Part shown: in pieces, positions 17,963 through 26,945 of the stretch
Position numbering within the stretch: position 1 is the stretch's first letter
Layout: every line of letters starts with the position of its first letter
DNA from: Burkholderiales bacterium GJ-E10
GTDB taxonomy: Bacteria; Pseudomonadota; Gammaproteobacteria; Burkholderiales; Burkholderiaceae_F
Length of the DNA stretch: 64,000 nt
Reading direction: 5' to 3'
NCBI GenBank assembly: GCA_000828975.1
Contig: AP014683.1
Span: 511,520-575,519, forward strand
Translations under genes and position numbers: made by a program
Notes under the pieces: generated by a model
Databases searched by the model: none
What the model saw: only the letters and a program-made list of their open reading frames with translations
What the model was told of the DNA's origin: nothing

Positions 17963-19663
17963 ATGACAGTCTTCGAGCGCGCCCACCTCATCATGGGAGT
18001 TGGCGGATTCCTTGCCCTGGTGCTGCCCGTGGCGATGGCCTACCGGAGAACCCGCAAGGCCGACGCCGAGCGCAACGACCTGCACGGCTCGGCGCACTGG
18101 GCGGGGCAGGAGGAGGTCGAGCGGGCGGGGATTCTCCCCGACCCCAAGAACACGGGCGGGGTGCTCTTCGGCGCCTGGGAGGAAAAGGGGCAAACCCGGT
18201 ATCTGCGCCACAAGGGGCCCGAGCACATGATGGTCTTTGCCCCGACGCGCTCGGGCAAGGGCGTGGGGGTCGTGATCCCGACTCTGCTCTCCTGGGACGA
18301 ATCGGTGCTCGTGCACGACATCAAGGGGGAGAACTGGGCGCTCACGAGCGGCTACCGCCAGAAGGTGCTCGGGCAGCGAGTCATCAAGTTCGACCCGACC
18401 GCGGCGGACTCGGCGCGCTTCAATCCCCTGCAGGAAATCCGCATGGACGCAAGCCTCGTCAAGGACGTGCAGAACATCGCCACGATGATCGTCGACCCGG
18501 ACGGCAAGGGCTTGAACGACCACTGGGCCAAGACCGGATTCGACCTGATGACGGGGGTCGTGCTCTTCGTGCTGCTCTACTGGGAGGCGGGCGGCCCGGA
18601 CGCCCGGCTGCGCTGCCTGCACACCGTGCAGGCGATCCTCTCGGACGGCGGGCCGATTCGCGAGATCGCCGAGCAGGCCGCGCAGAAAAACGCCCGCTCC
18701 GGAAGGCAGGGTAAAGGCGAGCAGGACGAGCAGCTGGAGGGGTCGGCTGCGGTGATGACCTACATCCGGGACGTGGCGCTCGAGAAGTCCACGGCCGTCG
18801 AGAATCCGCACGCGCGTACCGGGTGGCTGGTGGTCGCGCAGGCGAGCCAGTCCTTCCTGAACAAGGCCCCGAACGAAGCGTCGGGGGTGCTTTCCACGGC
18901 GCTTTCCTTCCTGTCGCTCTACCGCGATCCGATCGTCGCCGACAACACCCGGGTATCGGATTTCACGCTGGAGAGCATCATGGGCGGGCCGGGCATCGAC
19001 GGCCGGCCGGTGATCGAGAAGACCGCGCTCTATCTGGTCGTGCCGCCCAGCGACAAGGACCGGTTGAAGCCGCTCTTGCGGCTCGTCATCAACCAGGTGG
19101 TGCGCAGGCTCACCGAAGGCATGGACTTCGAGGCGGGCGGCGCGAGCAAGAGCCGCTATCCGCACCGGCTGCTGCTCCTGCTCGACGAGTTCCCGAGCCT
19201 GGGCAAGCTCGACATCTTCCAGGAGGCGCTTGCCTTCATCGCGGGCTATGGATTGAAGGCCGTGTTGATCGTGCAGGACCTGAGCCAGCTTTTTGCGGCC
19301 TACGGCAAGGACGAGTCGATCATCAGCAATTGCCACATCCGGGTGGCTTACGCGCCCAACAAGATCGAGACGGCGGAGTTGCTCTCGAAGATGGCCGGGC
19401 AGGCCACCGTCAGTCACACGCAGCGGCAGTATTCCGGCAACCGGATGGCGGTCGTGCTGCAGCACGTCAACACCAACGAGCAGATCGTGCAGCGGCCGCT
19501 CCTCACGGCCGACGAGTGCATGCGGCTGCCGCCCGAGGACGAACTCGTTTTCGTCGCCGGGTACGCGCCGCTCTACTGCCGCAAGATCAAGTACTACACC
19601 GATTCGGCCTTCACGGCGCGCGTGAAGCTCGGTGCGGCGTCCTCGACGGGGAGGGGGGCCTGA
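17963..19663 (+). CDS. traG: conjugative coupling protein TraG/VirD4, 5'-truncated
   Basis: Ring ATPase that delivers relaxosome DNA to the T4SS. Walker A APTRSGKGVGVV (about residue 92), Walker B LLLLLDEFPSLG (about 402), then RPLLTADECMRLP typical of RP4-type TraG. Homologous sequence continues in frame upstream of the ATG (GLGYGAALGAP, from about 17840) right up to the IS end. The first roughly 30 residues with the first membrane helix and native start are gone. ATG 17963 would give 566 residues with only one N-terminal helix, so membrane docking is probably impaired. Confidence 0.9.
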   Translation: MTVFERAHLIMGVGGFLALVLPVAMAYRRTRKADAERNDLHGSAHWAGQEEVERAGILPDPKNTGGVLFGAWEEKGQTRYLRHKGPEHMMVFAPTRSGKGVGVVIPTLLSWDESVLVHDIKGENWALTSGYRQKVLGQRVIKFDPTAADSARFNPLQEIRMDASLVKDVQNIATMIVDPDGKGLNDHWAKTGFDLMTGVVLFVLLYWEAGGPDARLRCLHTVQAILSDGGPIREIAEQAAQKNARSGRQGKGEQDEQLEGSAAVMTYIRDVALEKSTAVENPHARTGWLVVAQASQSFLNKAPNEASGVLSTALSFLSLYRDPIVADNTRVSDFTLESIMGGPGIDGRPVIEKTALYLVVPPSDKDRLKPLLRLVINQVVRRLTEGMDFEAGGASKSRYPHRLLLLLDEFPSLGKLDIFQEALAFIAGYGLKAVLIVQDLSQLFAAYGKDESIISNCHIRVAYAPNKIETAELLSKMAGQATVSHTQRQYSGNRMAVVLQHVNTNEQIVQRPLLTADECMRLPPEDELVFVAGYAPLYCRKIKYYTDSAFTARVKLGAASSTGRGA

Positions 19664-19664
19664 A

Positions 19665-20234
19665 ATGCTTGCCGCTATCTGCCGGTCGGGATCGCGCCGC
19701 CGGCGCGCCTGGTGGCTGCTCGTGGCGGTGCTGGCGCTTGCCGGCATGCGGGCGGGCGCCGGCATCCTCGGGGGGATGGGCTGGCGAGTGAACTTCACCG
19801 AGAGCGAGCCGCTCGGCTTCTACCGGCTGGAGCCGGTCGGTCCCGGAACGCCGATAGCGCGCGGCGCCATGGTGGAGTTCTGTCCGCCGGCTGGCGTCAC
19901 GCCCGCGGACTTTCCGTTCTACGCCCGGGGCGACTGCCCGGGCGGCGGCATGCCGATGTTCAAGCAGGTCGCGGGAATTCCCGGTGATCGGATCCGGGTG
20001 AGCATGGCGAGCATCGCGGTGAACGGCGTCGTGCTCCCGTTCAGTTCCCAGATCACGCATTCGCAGAAGTGGCCCTGGGTGCGCCTGCGGCACCAGGCAG
20101 GGGAGTTCACGCTCGGGCGCGACCAGTACTGGCTTTACGGCAGCGGCGCGCGGCCCGCGCTCGCCGCGCAGAGCTTCGACAGCCGCTATTGGGGACCGGC
20201 CGACCGGGCGGAGATCCGGCGGGTCGCGCGGTGA
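19665..20234 (+). CDS. traF: TraF-type S26 peptidase
   Basis: 189 residues, predicted inner-membrane with a periplasmic catalytic part. RP4 TraF cyclises the TrbC pilin. An N-terminal membrane helix (WWLLVAVLALAGM) is followed by the Ser region FTESEPLGFYRL, the Lys region MFKQVAGIPGDRI and a late YWGPADRAEI segment of S26 peptidases. Starts 2 bp after traG. The target TrbC is encoded nearby. Confidence 0.9.
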   Translation: MLAAICRSGSRRRRAWWLLVAVLALAGMRAGAGILGGMGWRVNFTESEPLGFYRLEPVGPGTPIARGAMVEFCPPAGVTPADFPFYARGDCPGGGMPMFKQVAGIPGDRIRVSMASIAVNGVVLPFSSQITHSQKWPWVRLRHQAGEFTLGRDQYWLYGSGARPALAAQSFDSRYWGPADRAEIRRVAR

Positions 20235-20259
20235 TTCCCGCCGCCATAGGCGTGGCTGG

Positions 20260-20559
20260 TCAATGAACTCCGGCTGGTTTCGCGGATAGATCGATTCCGA
20301 GCGCCTTCATCACCGCCAGCGTCGTGCGCAGCGTGGGGTTGCCCTCGGCACTGAACGAGCGGTAGAGCTGCTCGCGCGATAGGCCGGTCTGGCTGGCGAT
20401 CTGCGTCATGCCCTTGGCGCGCGCGACGACGCCCAGAGCGTGGGCAATGTAGGCCGGATCGTTCGTCTCGAACGCGGCCGCCATGAAGTCGGCGATGGCC
20501 TGATCGGATTTCAGGTGCTCGGCCGGGTCGAAGGTGGTCAGTTTCTCGGTCATGGTCAT
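20260..20559 (-). CDS. higA: HigA-type antitoxin
   Basis: 99 residues, XRE-type helix-turn-helix antidote: LKSDQAIADFMAAAFETND, then GVVARAKGMTQIASQTGLSR and EQLYRSFSAEGNPTLRTTLAVMKALGI. This sequence type is annotated as addiction-module antidote. Its ATG overlaps the toxin stop by 4 bp. It neutralises HigB and probably represses the operon with it. Confidence 0.88.
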   Translation of the reverse strand: MTMTEKLTTFDPAEHLKSDQAIADFMAAAFETNDPAYIAHALGVVARAKGMTQIASQTGLSREQLYRSFSAEGNPTLRTTLAVMKALGIDLSAKPAGVH

Positions 20560-20852
20560 TCGCTCCAATCATCGGCGAGCCGCATGGCGGTCTTGATGTC
20601 GCGCGCCTGCGTGCCTTTGTCGCCACCGCAGAGCAGGACGATGATCGTTTTGCCGCGTCGCTGGAAATACACCCGGTAGCCGGGGCCGTAGTGAATGCGA
20701 AGCTCGCGGACACCCTTGCCCACAGGCTCGGCGTCGCCAGCGTGGCCGAATGCCAAGCGGTCAAGCCGCGAGGCGATGGCCGCGGCGGCCCGCTCATCCC
20801 GGAGTCTGGCGAACCACTTCCGGAAGGTCTCCGTCTGCTTTAACTCAATCAC
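20556..20852 (-). CDS. higB: HigB/RelE-type toxin
   Basis: 98 residues, RelE/ParE-fold killer protein: FRKWFARLRDERAAAAIASR, GVRELRIHYGPGYRVYF and KTIIVLLCGGDKGTQARDI, a family of mRNA interferases. GTG start at 20852. The toxin-first order is that of HigBA. The pair is antisense to, and sits between, traF and trbC, where trbB would be expected. Confidence 0.9.
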   Translation of the reverse strand: MIELKQTETFRKWFARLRDERAAAAIASRLDRLAFGHAGDAEPVGKGVRELRIHYGPGYRVYFQRRGKTIIVLLCGGDKGTQARDIKTAMRLADDWSE

Positions 20853-20861
20853 CCGGCAAGT

Positions 20862-20877
20862 GTAGTTTAGAAACTAC
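20862..20877. promoter_or_regulatory. inverted repeat, likely HigBA operator
   Basis: GTAGTTT and AAACTAC, perfect 7-bp arms separated by AG, centred about 18 bp upstream of the toxin start. Such repeats are bound by type II antitoxins for autoregulation. Being upstream of trbC too, it could also affect the trb operon. Confidence 0.65.
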
Positions 20878-20973
20878 GGCAAGGCAAGCGCGCGACCCCC
20901 CGGGGCCCACCCCACAGAGTAGGAGTAGGGAGCCGGACTGTCCGGCGCCCGAACCATTCTCGAAAGGACCGCC

Positions 20974-21333
20974 ATGGGACTCAACAATGCTCGAACCGCC
21001 TCCATCTTCCGCCGCCCGCGCCTTGCCGCGGCGCGCCGGATGCTGTTCGCCGCCGCGGTTGCCGCAACCGCGATGAACGAAGCCCACGCCACGGGCGCGG
21101 GGGGCCTGCCGTGGGATGGCGCGATTTCCACGCTGCAAAACGACCTGACCGGGCCGGTCGCCACCGGCATCAGCGTGATCGCGTTTCTGGCCGCCGGCGC
21201 TGCGCTGGTGTTTGGCGAGGAGCTGGGCGGAATCGCCAAGAAGGCGCTCTACGTCGTGCTGGGGGTGGCCTTCATCGTCCTGGGCAATTCCTTCCTCGCG
21301 GCGCTTGGGCTGACCGGCACGCTGGTGATCTGA
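20974..21333 (+). CDS. trbC: TrbC/VirB2 conjugative pilin
   Basis: 119 residues. A long signal peptide precedes a mature part with two hydrophobic helices (ATGISVIAFLAAGAALVFGE and a second from KALYVVLGVAFIVLG) joined by a short GGIAKK loop, the VirB2/TrbC pilin pattern. Substrate of TraF for processing and cyclisation. Ribosome site GAAAGGA lies upstream of ATG. Begins the trb operon; trbB is not in front of it. Confidence 0.88.
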   Translation: MGLNNARTASIFRRPRLAAARRMLFAAAVAATAMNEAHATGAGGLPWDGAISTLQNDLTGPVATGISVIAFLAAGAALVFGEELGGIAKKALYVVLGVAFIVLGNSFLAALGLTGTLVI

Positions 21334-21338
21334 CGGTC

Positions 21339-21542
21339 ATGGGCGATCGAGCCATGCGTGAGCCCGAGTGCCCGCCGGGGCGCGGAGCGGAGTTTCCGCC
21401 CCCGGTGCTGCAGGAGACGATGGTCAAGGTCATGCAGGAGTTGATCTACCGGGGCTGGGATGTTGCCGATATCGCCGCGGCGATGCGCGCCGTGGCGGGG
21501 ATGTCGGCGATGTTGGACAAGACGAAAGGACCACGGCAGTGA
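21339..21542 (+). CDS. hypothetical protein between trbC and trbD, 67 aa
   Basis: Soluble, begins MGDRAMREPECPPG and contains a helix VLQETMVKVMQELIYRGWDV followed by ADIAAAMRAVAGMSAML. Not recognised. It overlaps the trbD GTG by 4 bp, so it is likely translated within the operon. Confidence 0.6.
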   Translation: MGDRAMREPECPPGRGAEFPPPVLQETMVKVMQELIYRGWDVADIAAAMRAVAGMSAMLDKTKGPRQ

Positions 21543-21838
21543 ACGACAACAAGACACCGATTCACGAGTCGTTGAATCGCCCGATCCTGATGATGGGGGG
21601 CGAGCGCCAGCTCGTGCTGATGCTGGCGATCGTGGCCGGAATCTTCATCTTTTCGCTGCACAAGCTCTGGGCCGCGGCGGTGGGGGTCAGTCTCTGGACG
21701 GTGGGGCACTGGGCGCTCACCCGCGCGGCGGCCTACGACCCGCAACTCTCCAAGACCGGATCCCGCCTGCTGCGGTACCGGCACTTCTATCCGGCGCGGG
21801 CAACGCCCTTTGCGCCCTCGCGGGAGATTGCATCGTGA
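21539..21838 (+). CDS. trbD: TrbD/VirB3 inner-membrane T4SS protein
   Basis: 99 residues from GTG. Family start IHESLNRPILMMGGERQLVL followed by two hydrophobic segments and ALTRAAAYDPQLSKTGSRLL. VirB3 proteins associate with the VirB4 ATPase, here TrbE, whose start overlaps this stop (GTGA). Confidence 0.9.
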   Translation: MNDNKTPIHESLNRPILMMGGERQLVLMLAIVAGIFIFSLHKLWAAAVGVSLWTVGHWALTRAAAYDPQLSKTGSRLLRYRHFYPARATPFAPSREIAS

Positions 21839-23974
21839 GGCGGCTTCGGGAATTTCGCGACGCCTCCTACGGGCTCCCGGACCTGCTGCCGTGGGCGGCG
21901 CTGGTCGATGATGGGATCGTGCTCACGAAGTCGGGCGGGCTGATGGCGGGCTGGGAGTACCGCGGCCCGGACCTCGATTCCTCGACTCCCGAGGAATTGG
22001 GCGCGATGGCCGCGCGGCTGAACGCCGCGTTGAAGCTGGGCGAGGGCTGGGTGCTGCACTGCGACGCGGTGCGGGGTCCGGCGCCGGGGTACGCCCCGCG
22101 GGGGGCGTTCCCGGACCGTACCACCCGGATGATCGACGACGTCCGGCGCGCGCAGCACGAGTCGAGCGCGGCGGGCTTTGCCAGCCGCTTTGTGCTGGTC
22201 GTGACCTGGTTTCCGATGCCCGACGCCGCGGGCAAGACGGCAGACCTCTTCGTCGACGGACGGGTCAAGGGGGGTGCTGCGCGCAACCTGGAGCGCTTCC
22301 GTGAACGGGTCCGCGAACTGCAGGACCGGCTCTCCACCCTGGTGCACATCCGCAGGCTTCGCGACCGGGTCGATCCGCGCTCGGGCGCGGTGCAAAGCGA
22401 GTTGCTCTCTCACCTCGAGCAGTGCGTCTCGCTCGCCCCCCAGGCGCGGGCCTTCCGGATGAACGCCGTGCCGATGTATCTGGATGCCATGCTCGGGAAC
22501 CACGACCTGACCACGGGCTTCGTCCCCACGGTCGACCGCCGCTCGGTGTCGTGCATCGCGCTCGCAGAGCTTCCGCAGGAGAGCTTTCCGGGAATTCTGG
22601 ATGCGCTCTCCCGGCTGCCGGTGTCCTACCGCTGGAGCAACCGGTTCCTCTTTCTCGACCCGGGCCAGGCCGGCAAGATCTTGAACGGCTACCGCTCCAA
22701 GTGGGCGCAAAAGCGCAAGAGCGCGATGAACCTCCTGCGCGAGAACGCGGGCGGGCAGGCCACCCACGTCGACGCCGACGCCGACCGCATGGCCAACGAT
22801 GCCGTGCAGGCTCTGGCCGAGGCCTCGAGCGGCATGGTGCTCTATGGCTATTTCACGAGCGTGCTGCTCCTCTCCCACGAAGACCCGGAGATTCTTGACG
22901 AGACGACGCGCGAGATGGTGAAGTTGATCGAGAACCGCGGTTTTGGCGCGCGCGTCGAGGACGTCAACGCCGTCGAAGCGTACCTGGGCTCCATGCCCGG
23001 CAACACCGCCGCCAACGTGCGACGGCCGCTCGTCCACACGCTCAACCTCGCGCACCTGCTGCCCTTCACCTCGGTGTGGAGCGGGCAGGAGCGCAATCCC
23101 TGTCCGTTCTATCCGCCTGGGAGTCCCGCTCTCTTGTGGGCGAGAACGGACGGCGCCACGCCATTTCGGCTGACTCTGCACGCGGGCGACCTCGGGCACA
23201 CGGCGATCCTGGGGCCCACCGGATCGGGCAAGTCGACGCTGCTGGGGCTCCTCGCCGCCCAGCAGTTCCGCTACCCCCGCGCGCAGGTCTTCGCGTTCGA
23301 CAAGGGCTACTCCATGCTGCCTCTGGTATGGGCCGCGGCGGGCGAGCACTACGACATCGCGGGCGAGTCGGGAGACCTCGCGTTTTGTCCGCTGGGACGG
23401 GTGGACGAGCCCGCGGAGCAGGTCTGGGCGGCGGAGTGGATCGAGCAGCTCTGCGAACTCCAGGGGGTGGCCATCACCCCGCGCCAGCGCAAGGAGATCT
23501 ACCGCGCGCTGGTGCACCTGGGAGGGTCGACGCAGGCGATGGCGCAGCGCACGATCACGAACTTCCTCGTCCTGCTGCAGGACCAGACCCTGCGCGAAGC
23601 GCTGCAGGCATACAGCCTGCGCGGCATGGCGGGAGGCCTCCTCGACGCCGAGACGGACAGCCTGGGCGCAGACCCCTTCCAGGTCTTCGAGATGGAGCAC
23701 CTCCTCGGCAAGGGTGAGCGGCTCGTGCTGCCCGTGCTCGCGTACCTATTCCACCGCATCGAGCAGCGCTTCAAGGGGGAGCCTACGCTCCTCATCCTCG
23801 ACGAGGCCTGGATCATGCTGGGGCACCCGGTGTTCAAGGAGAAGATCCGGGAGTGGTTGAAGGTCCTGCGCAAGGCCAACGTCGCGGTGGTGTTCGCGAC
23901 CCAGTCGCTCACCGATCTCACGCGCTCGGGGATTGCCGACGTGATCTTCGAATCCTGCCCGACGAAGATCTTCC
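21835..23974 (+). pseudogene. trbE: TrbE/VirB4 ATPase, N-terminal part, split by IS66-like element
   Basis: T4SS motor ATPase powering pilus assembly. This part has the N-terminal domain (RLREFRDASYGLPDLLPWAA), Walker A GPTGSGKST (about residue 460), Walker B LLILDEAW (about 652) and VVFATQSLTDL. It is cut after CPTKI. The frame runs into the IS and stops at 24015 after adding a short foreign tail. Joining it to 26946-27256 restores an 816-residue reading frame without any frame change. The last 100 or so residues are lost, so motor function is doubtful. Confidence 0.93.
23967..23974 (+). repeat. IS66 target duplication, left copy
   Basis: GATCTTCC, repeated at 26938-26945. An 8-bp duplication is the norm for IS66. 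Confidence 0.95.
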
Positions 23975-24051
23975 GTAACTGTCCGGGAATCGACCGCATA
24001 GGCAACGGCGGTTGACGCGGGCATCGTTCCGTCTTTTTCGGGAGACGGACG

Positions 24052-24420
24052 GTGGAGTCGGAATCGGTTGATCTTGGGTGGACCCGCAAGCGTGCGCGGC
24101 GCGATGAGGAAACCTGGAATGGGTTGATCGCGGAGCAGCGTGCGTCTGGGCAGACGGTATCGGCGTTTTGCGCGCAACGCGGCGTACCCCGCAGCAGTTT
24201 CGGCAAATGGCGCAAGCGCCTGGGTGCGGCGCCGACGAAGGGGAATCGAACCCCGGCGGGCAAGGGGTTCTTGCCATTACCCATCCGCGAGAGCGCACCG
24301 CAACCTACGGAATCCGTATCGGTCGAGTTGAACGTCGGTGCGATGCGGATTCGCGTCTCGGGTGCCGCAGCGGGCAGAATCGTCGATTCGATCCTTGCGC
24401 GCATTGCGACGCCGGCATGA
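24052..24420 (+). CDS. tnpA: IS66 accessory protein TnpA
   Basis: 122 residues. A helix-turn-helix region (ETWNGLIAEQRASGQTVSAF, CAQRGVPRSSFGKWRKRLG) is followed by a variable stretch and VSVELNVGAMRIRVSGAAAG, as in IS66 TnpA. Needed with TnpB for transposition. Its stop overlaps tnpB (ATGA). Confidence 0.9.
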   Translation: MESESVDLGWTRKRARRDEETWNGLIAEQRASGQTVSAFCAQRGVPRSSFGKWRKRLGAAPTKGNRTPAGKGFLPLPIRESAPQPTESVSVELNVGAMRIRVSGAAAGRIVDSILARIATPA

Positions 24421-24764
24421 TTCTGTCGCCCGCGGTACAAGCGTTCGTATACCGCGACGTGGTGGATATGCGCCGCGGGGTCGATGGTCTTCTGCGCCTG
24501 GTGACGGATGCGTTTTCGCACTCCGCCTTCAGCGGCCATGTGTTCGTCTTTATCGGAAGCCGCCGAGACAAGGTCAAGATGCTGTGGTGGCACAGCACCG
24601 GTTTCGTGATGCTCTACAAGCGCCTGGAACGGGGGCGGTTTCCGGCACCGCACATGCTGGCCTCGCGTGGTTTGTCGATGGCTGAACTCATGGCGTTTCT
24701 CGAGGGAATCGACCTCTCGCGCGCAAAGCGCATCGCACACGTGAACGCATCGCGCGTCGCGTAG
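24417..24764 (+). CDS. tnpB: IS66 accessory protein TnpB
   Basis: 115 residues with the conserved IS66 Orf2 sequence: VYRDVVDMRRGVDGLLRLV, GHVFVFIGSRRDKVKMLWW and GFVMLYKRLERGRFPAP. Standard length and position between tnpA and tnpC. Confidence 0.95.
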   Translation: MILSPAVQAFVYRDVVDMRRGVDGLLRLVTDAFSHSAFSGHVFVFIGSRRDKVKMLWWHSTGFVMLYKRLERGRFPAPHMLASRGLSMAELMAFLEGIDLSRAKRIAHVNASRVA

Positions 24765-24825
24765 TTTTTCTCGTTGATCGCGGTTGCGCTGTCAACGTGG
24801 CGCGGCATGCATCCGTTTTGGATGC

Positions 24826-26373
24826 ATGCACTCGATCGCCGCCCTCGACATCGAATCTCTTCCTCGTGATGTCGATGCGCTGCTCGAAGTGATCGCCGAG
24901 CAGCGCAAACAGTTCTCCGCAGTGCTCGAGTCGCTGTGCGCCCAGCTCGCGAAGATGAAGCAGATGACCTTCGGGTCGCGCTCGGAGCGCTTCGCAGGCC
25001 AGGCGCTGCTCTTCACCGAGGATCTTCCCATTCCCCCGGCGCCGCCGAAGCTCCCGACGACGACGGTTGCCGCGCACGAGCGCAAGCGTCGCGGACGTCC
25101 AGCGCTTCCGGCACACCTGCCGCGGGTCCGCAAGGAATATGACCTCACGGACGATCAGAAGGCCGGATTCGACCGGATCGTGCTCATCGGCGAAGTCGTC
25201 AGCTCCACGCTCGACGTCATTCCGCAGAAGGTATTCGTGATCGACCACGCGCGGGCGAAGTATCGCTGCACCAAGGACGGAATTACTTCGATCGTCGTGG
25301 CCGATGCGCAACCTTCGCCGCTGCCCAAGAGCAACGCCAGCGCCGGGATGCTCGCGCACGTACTGGTGTCCAAGTACTGCGACGGAATTCCGCTCGCCCG
25401 CCAGGAGAAGATCTTCGCCCGGTACGGAGTCGATCTGGCGCGCACGACGCTCGACGACTGGACCCTGGCAAGCACGGAGAAGCTCGCCGTCTTGATGCCC
25501 GCGTTCAAGGCGCACGTTCTGGGCGCCCCCGGGATGTTTGCCGACGACACGACACTGAAGCTCGTCGAGGAGGGTCGACGAAGATCGCGCACCGCAAGGC
25601 TCTGGGTGTACGTCAGCAGCGGTGCGAGACAAGATCCCCAGGGAAACTGGATCGCCTACCCCAAGGCGGCGTACTTCGAGTTCACCGAAACCCGGGAGGC
25701 GATCCACCCAACCCGGTTCCTGAAGGGGTACCGCGGCTTTGTGCAAGCCGACGACTACAACGGTTATCACCCAACCTTTGCCACGGGGTTGGCGAAGCAT
25801 TGCCTATGCTGGGCGCATGTGCGAAGGCGCTACTTCGAGGTTGCGTCGCAGCCGGGAGCATCGCCTCTGGCCAGCGAGGCCCTGTCGTTCATCCGCGGCA
25901 TCTATCTCGTCGACTCCGAGTACAAGGACGCCACGCCAGACCAGCGGCTTGCGGCAAGAAAGAAGCACACCGTTGCGCTGCTGGAGAAGTTCTATGCGTG
26001 GTTGTGCCACCACCAGCCGAGCCTGTTGCCGCGATCTCCCCTTGGCAAAGCGTTCGCGTACACGCTCTCGAACTGGGCGGCGCTCATGCGCTTCACCACG
26101 GACGGCACCGTTTCGCCGGACTCCAACTTGGTCGAGCGAACGATTCGCCCGGTCGCCGTAGGCAGAAAGGCATGGCTCTTCGCAGCATCCGAGCGCGGAG
26201 GACACGCCGCAGCGGTTGCCTTCAGCCTCATCGAATCGTGCAAACTTGCGGGTGTGGAACCCTACGCATACCTTCGCGACGTGCTGCAGCGCATCGACGG
26301 TCATCGCATCGACCGTCTGCACGAGTTGCTGCCCTTCAACTGGAAGCCCACCGGTGACTGCAACCCCGTTTGA
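24826..26373 (+). CDS. tnpC: IS66 transposase TnpC
   Basis: 515-residue DDE transposase. Leucine-rich N-terminus (VDALLEVIAEQRKQFSAVLE), basic RKRRGRPALP segment, zinc-binding-type region, and core with MFADDTTLKLVEEG, GFVQADDYNGYH and SNLVERTIRPVAVGRK, which supply the catalytic acids. ATG at 24826 gives the family start; earlier in-frame ATG 24784 is less likely. Full length. Confidence 0.95.
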   Translation: MHSIAALDIESLPRDVDALLEVIAEQRKQFSAVLESLCAQLAKMKQMTFGSRSERFAGQALLFTEDLPIPPAPPKLPTTTVAAHERKRRGRPALPAHLPRVRKEYDLTDDQKAGFDRIVLIGEVVSSTLDVIPQKVFVIDHARAKYRCTKDGITSIVVADAQPSPLPKSNASAGMLAHVLVSKYCDGIPLARQEKIFARYGVDLARTTLDDWTLASTEKLAVLMPAFKAHVLGAPGMFADDTTLKLVEEGRRRSRTARLWVYVSSGARQDPQGNWIAYPKAAYFEFTETREAIHPTRFLKGYRGFVQADDYNGYHPTFATGLAKHCLCWAHVRRRYFEVASQPGASPLASEALSFIRGIYLVDSEYKDATPDQRLAARKKHTVALLEKFYAWLCHHQPSLLPRSPLGKAFAYTLSNWAALMRFTTDGTVSPDSNLVERTIRPVAVGRKAWLFAASERGGHAAAVAFSLIESCKLAGVEPYAYLRDVLQRIDGHRIDRLHELLPFNWKPTGDCNPV

Positions 26374-26890
26374 TCCCGAGCTCGCCACACTCATCGCCAA
26401 CCTGCCGCAGGCAAAGACGCTGGACCTCTACCGAATCGAGGTCGCGATCCGCAAACTGCGCAGCGAACCCAGGCGCATCCTCGATGTGCGCAAGCACCTG
26501 CATCTCGGAATGACGGTGCAATTCTTCAGCGACTACGACGCCACAACCCATACCGGCAAGATCGTCGCGCTGCGCGACCGGGATCTGACGATCGACGACG
26601 CAAATCAGAACACCCGTTGGTCTGGCGTCCCATACGCCGCGATCGATCTCGGCGCGACGGACACCGACACGGTCGAGATCATCGACGCGGATGCTCAACC
26701 CAGGCCGGCGCATCGTCGTCCCGCACGAGAAGACTTCAAGATCGGCGATGCCGTCAGCTTCGTCGGCCGCGATCACCACACGCGGTTCGGTCGCGTCGTG
26801 CGCCGGAACCAGAAAACCGCATCCCTGGAATGCGACGACGGCCTCTGGCGCGTTGCCTACGCGCTCCTCCAGCACGTCGTCGACCTCTGA
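26354..26890 (+). CDS. IS66-borne passenger protein, 178 aa
   Basis: GTG 26354 lies inside the end of tnpC (20-bp overlap). N-terminal helices (ELATLIANLPQAKTLDLYRI) lead to two similar beta segments, LGMTVQFFSDYDATTHTGKI and FKIGDAVSFVGRDHHTRFGR, each followed by V and a basic strand, like two small SH3/KOW-type barrels. These often bind nucleic acid. Not a standard IS66 gene; function unknown, possibly regulatory for transposition. Confidence 0.7.
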   Translation: MTATPFDPELATLIANLPQAKTLDLYRIEVAIRKLRSEPRRILDVRKHLHLGMTVQFFSDYDATTHTGKIVALRDRDLTIDDANQNTRWSGVPYAAIDLGATDTDTVEIIDADAQPRPAHRRPAREDFKIGDAVSFVGRDHHTRFGRVVRRNQKTASLECDDGLWRVAYALLQHVVDL

Positions 26891-26937
26891 CCCAATCCCC
26901 CCGCGTCGTCAAGGAACGCCGATTCCCGGACAGTTAC

Positions 26938-26945
26938 GATCTTCC
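26938..26945 (+). repeat. IS66 target duplication, right copy
   Basis: GATCTTCC, same as 23967-23974, directly after the IS end CAGTTAC. Confidence 0.95.

Larger units (their letters stand above)
23975..26937 (+). mobile_element. IS66-family insertion sequence, 2963 bp
   Basis: Inverted ends GTAACTGTCCGGGAATCG at 23975 and at 26937 (opposite strand), 18 bp identical, with an 8-bp target duplication. It carries tnpA, tnpB, tnpC and a fourth gene overlapping tnpC. Complete ends, duplication and open reading frames point to a fairly recent insertion. Confidence 0.96.

Noticed and set aside
17666-19798. 710-codon minus-strand open frame opposite traG
   Set aside because: Antisense of the conserved coupling protein; Arg/His/Leu-rich, no known motifs.
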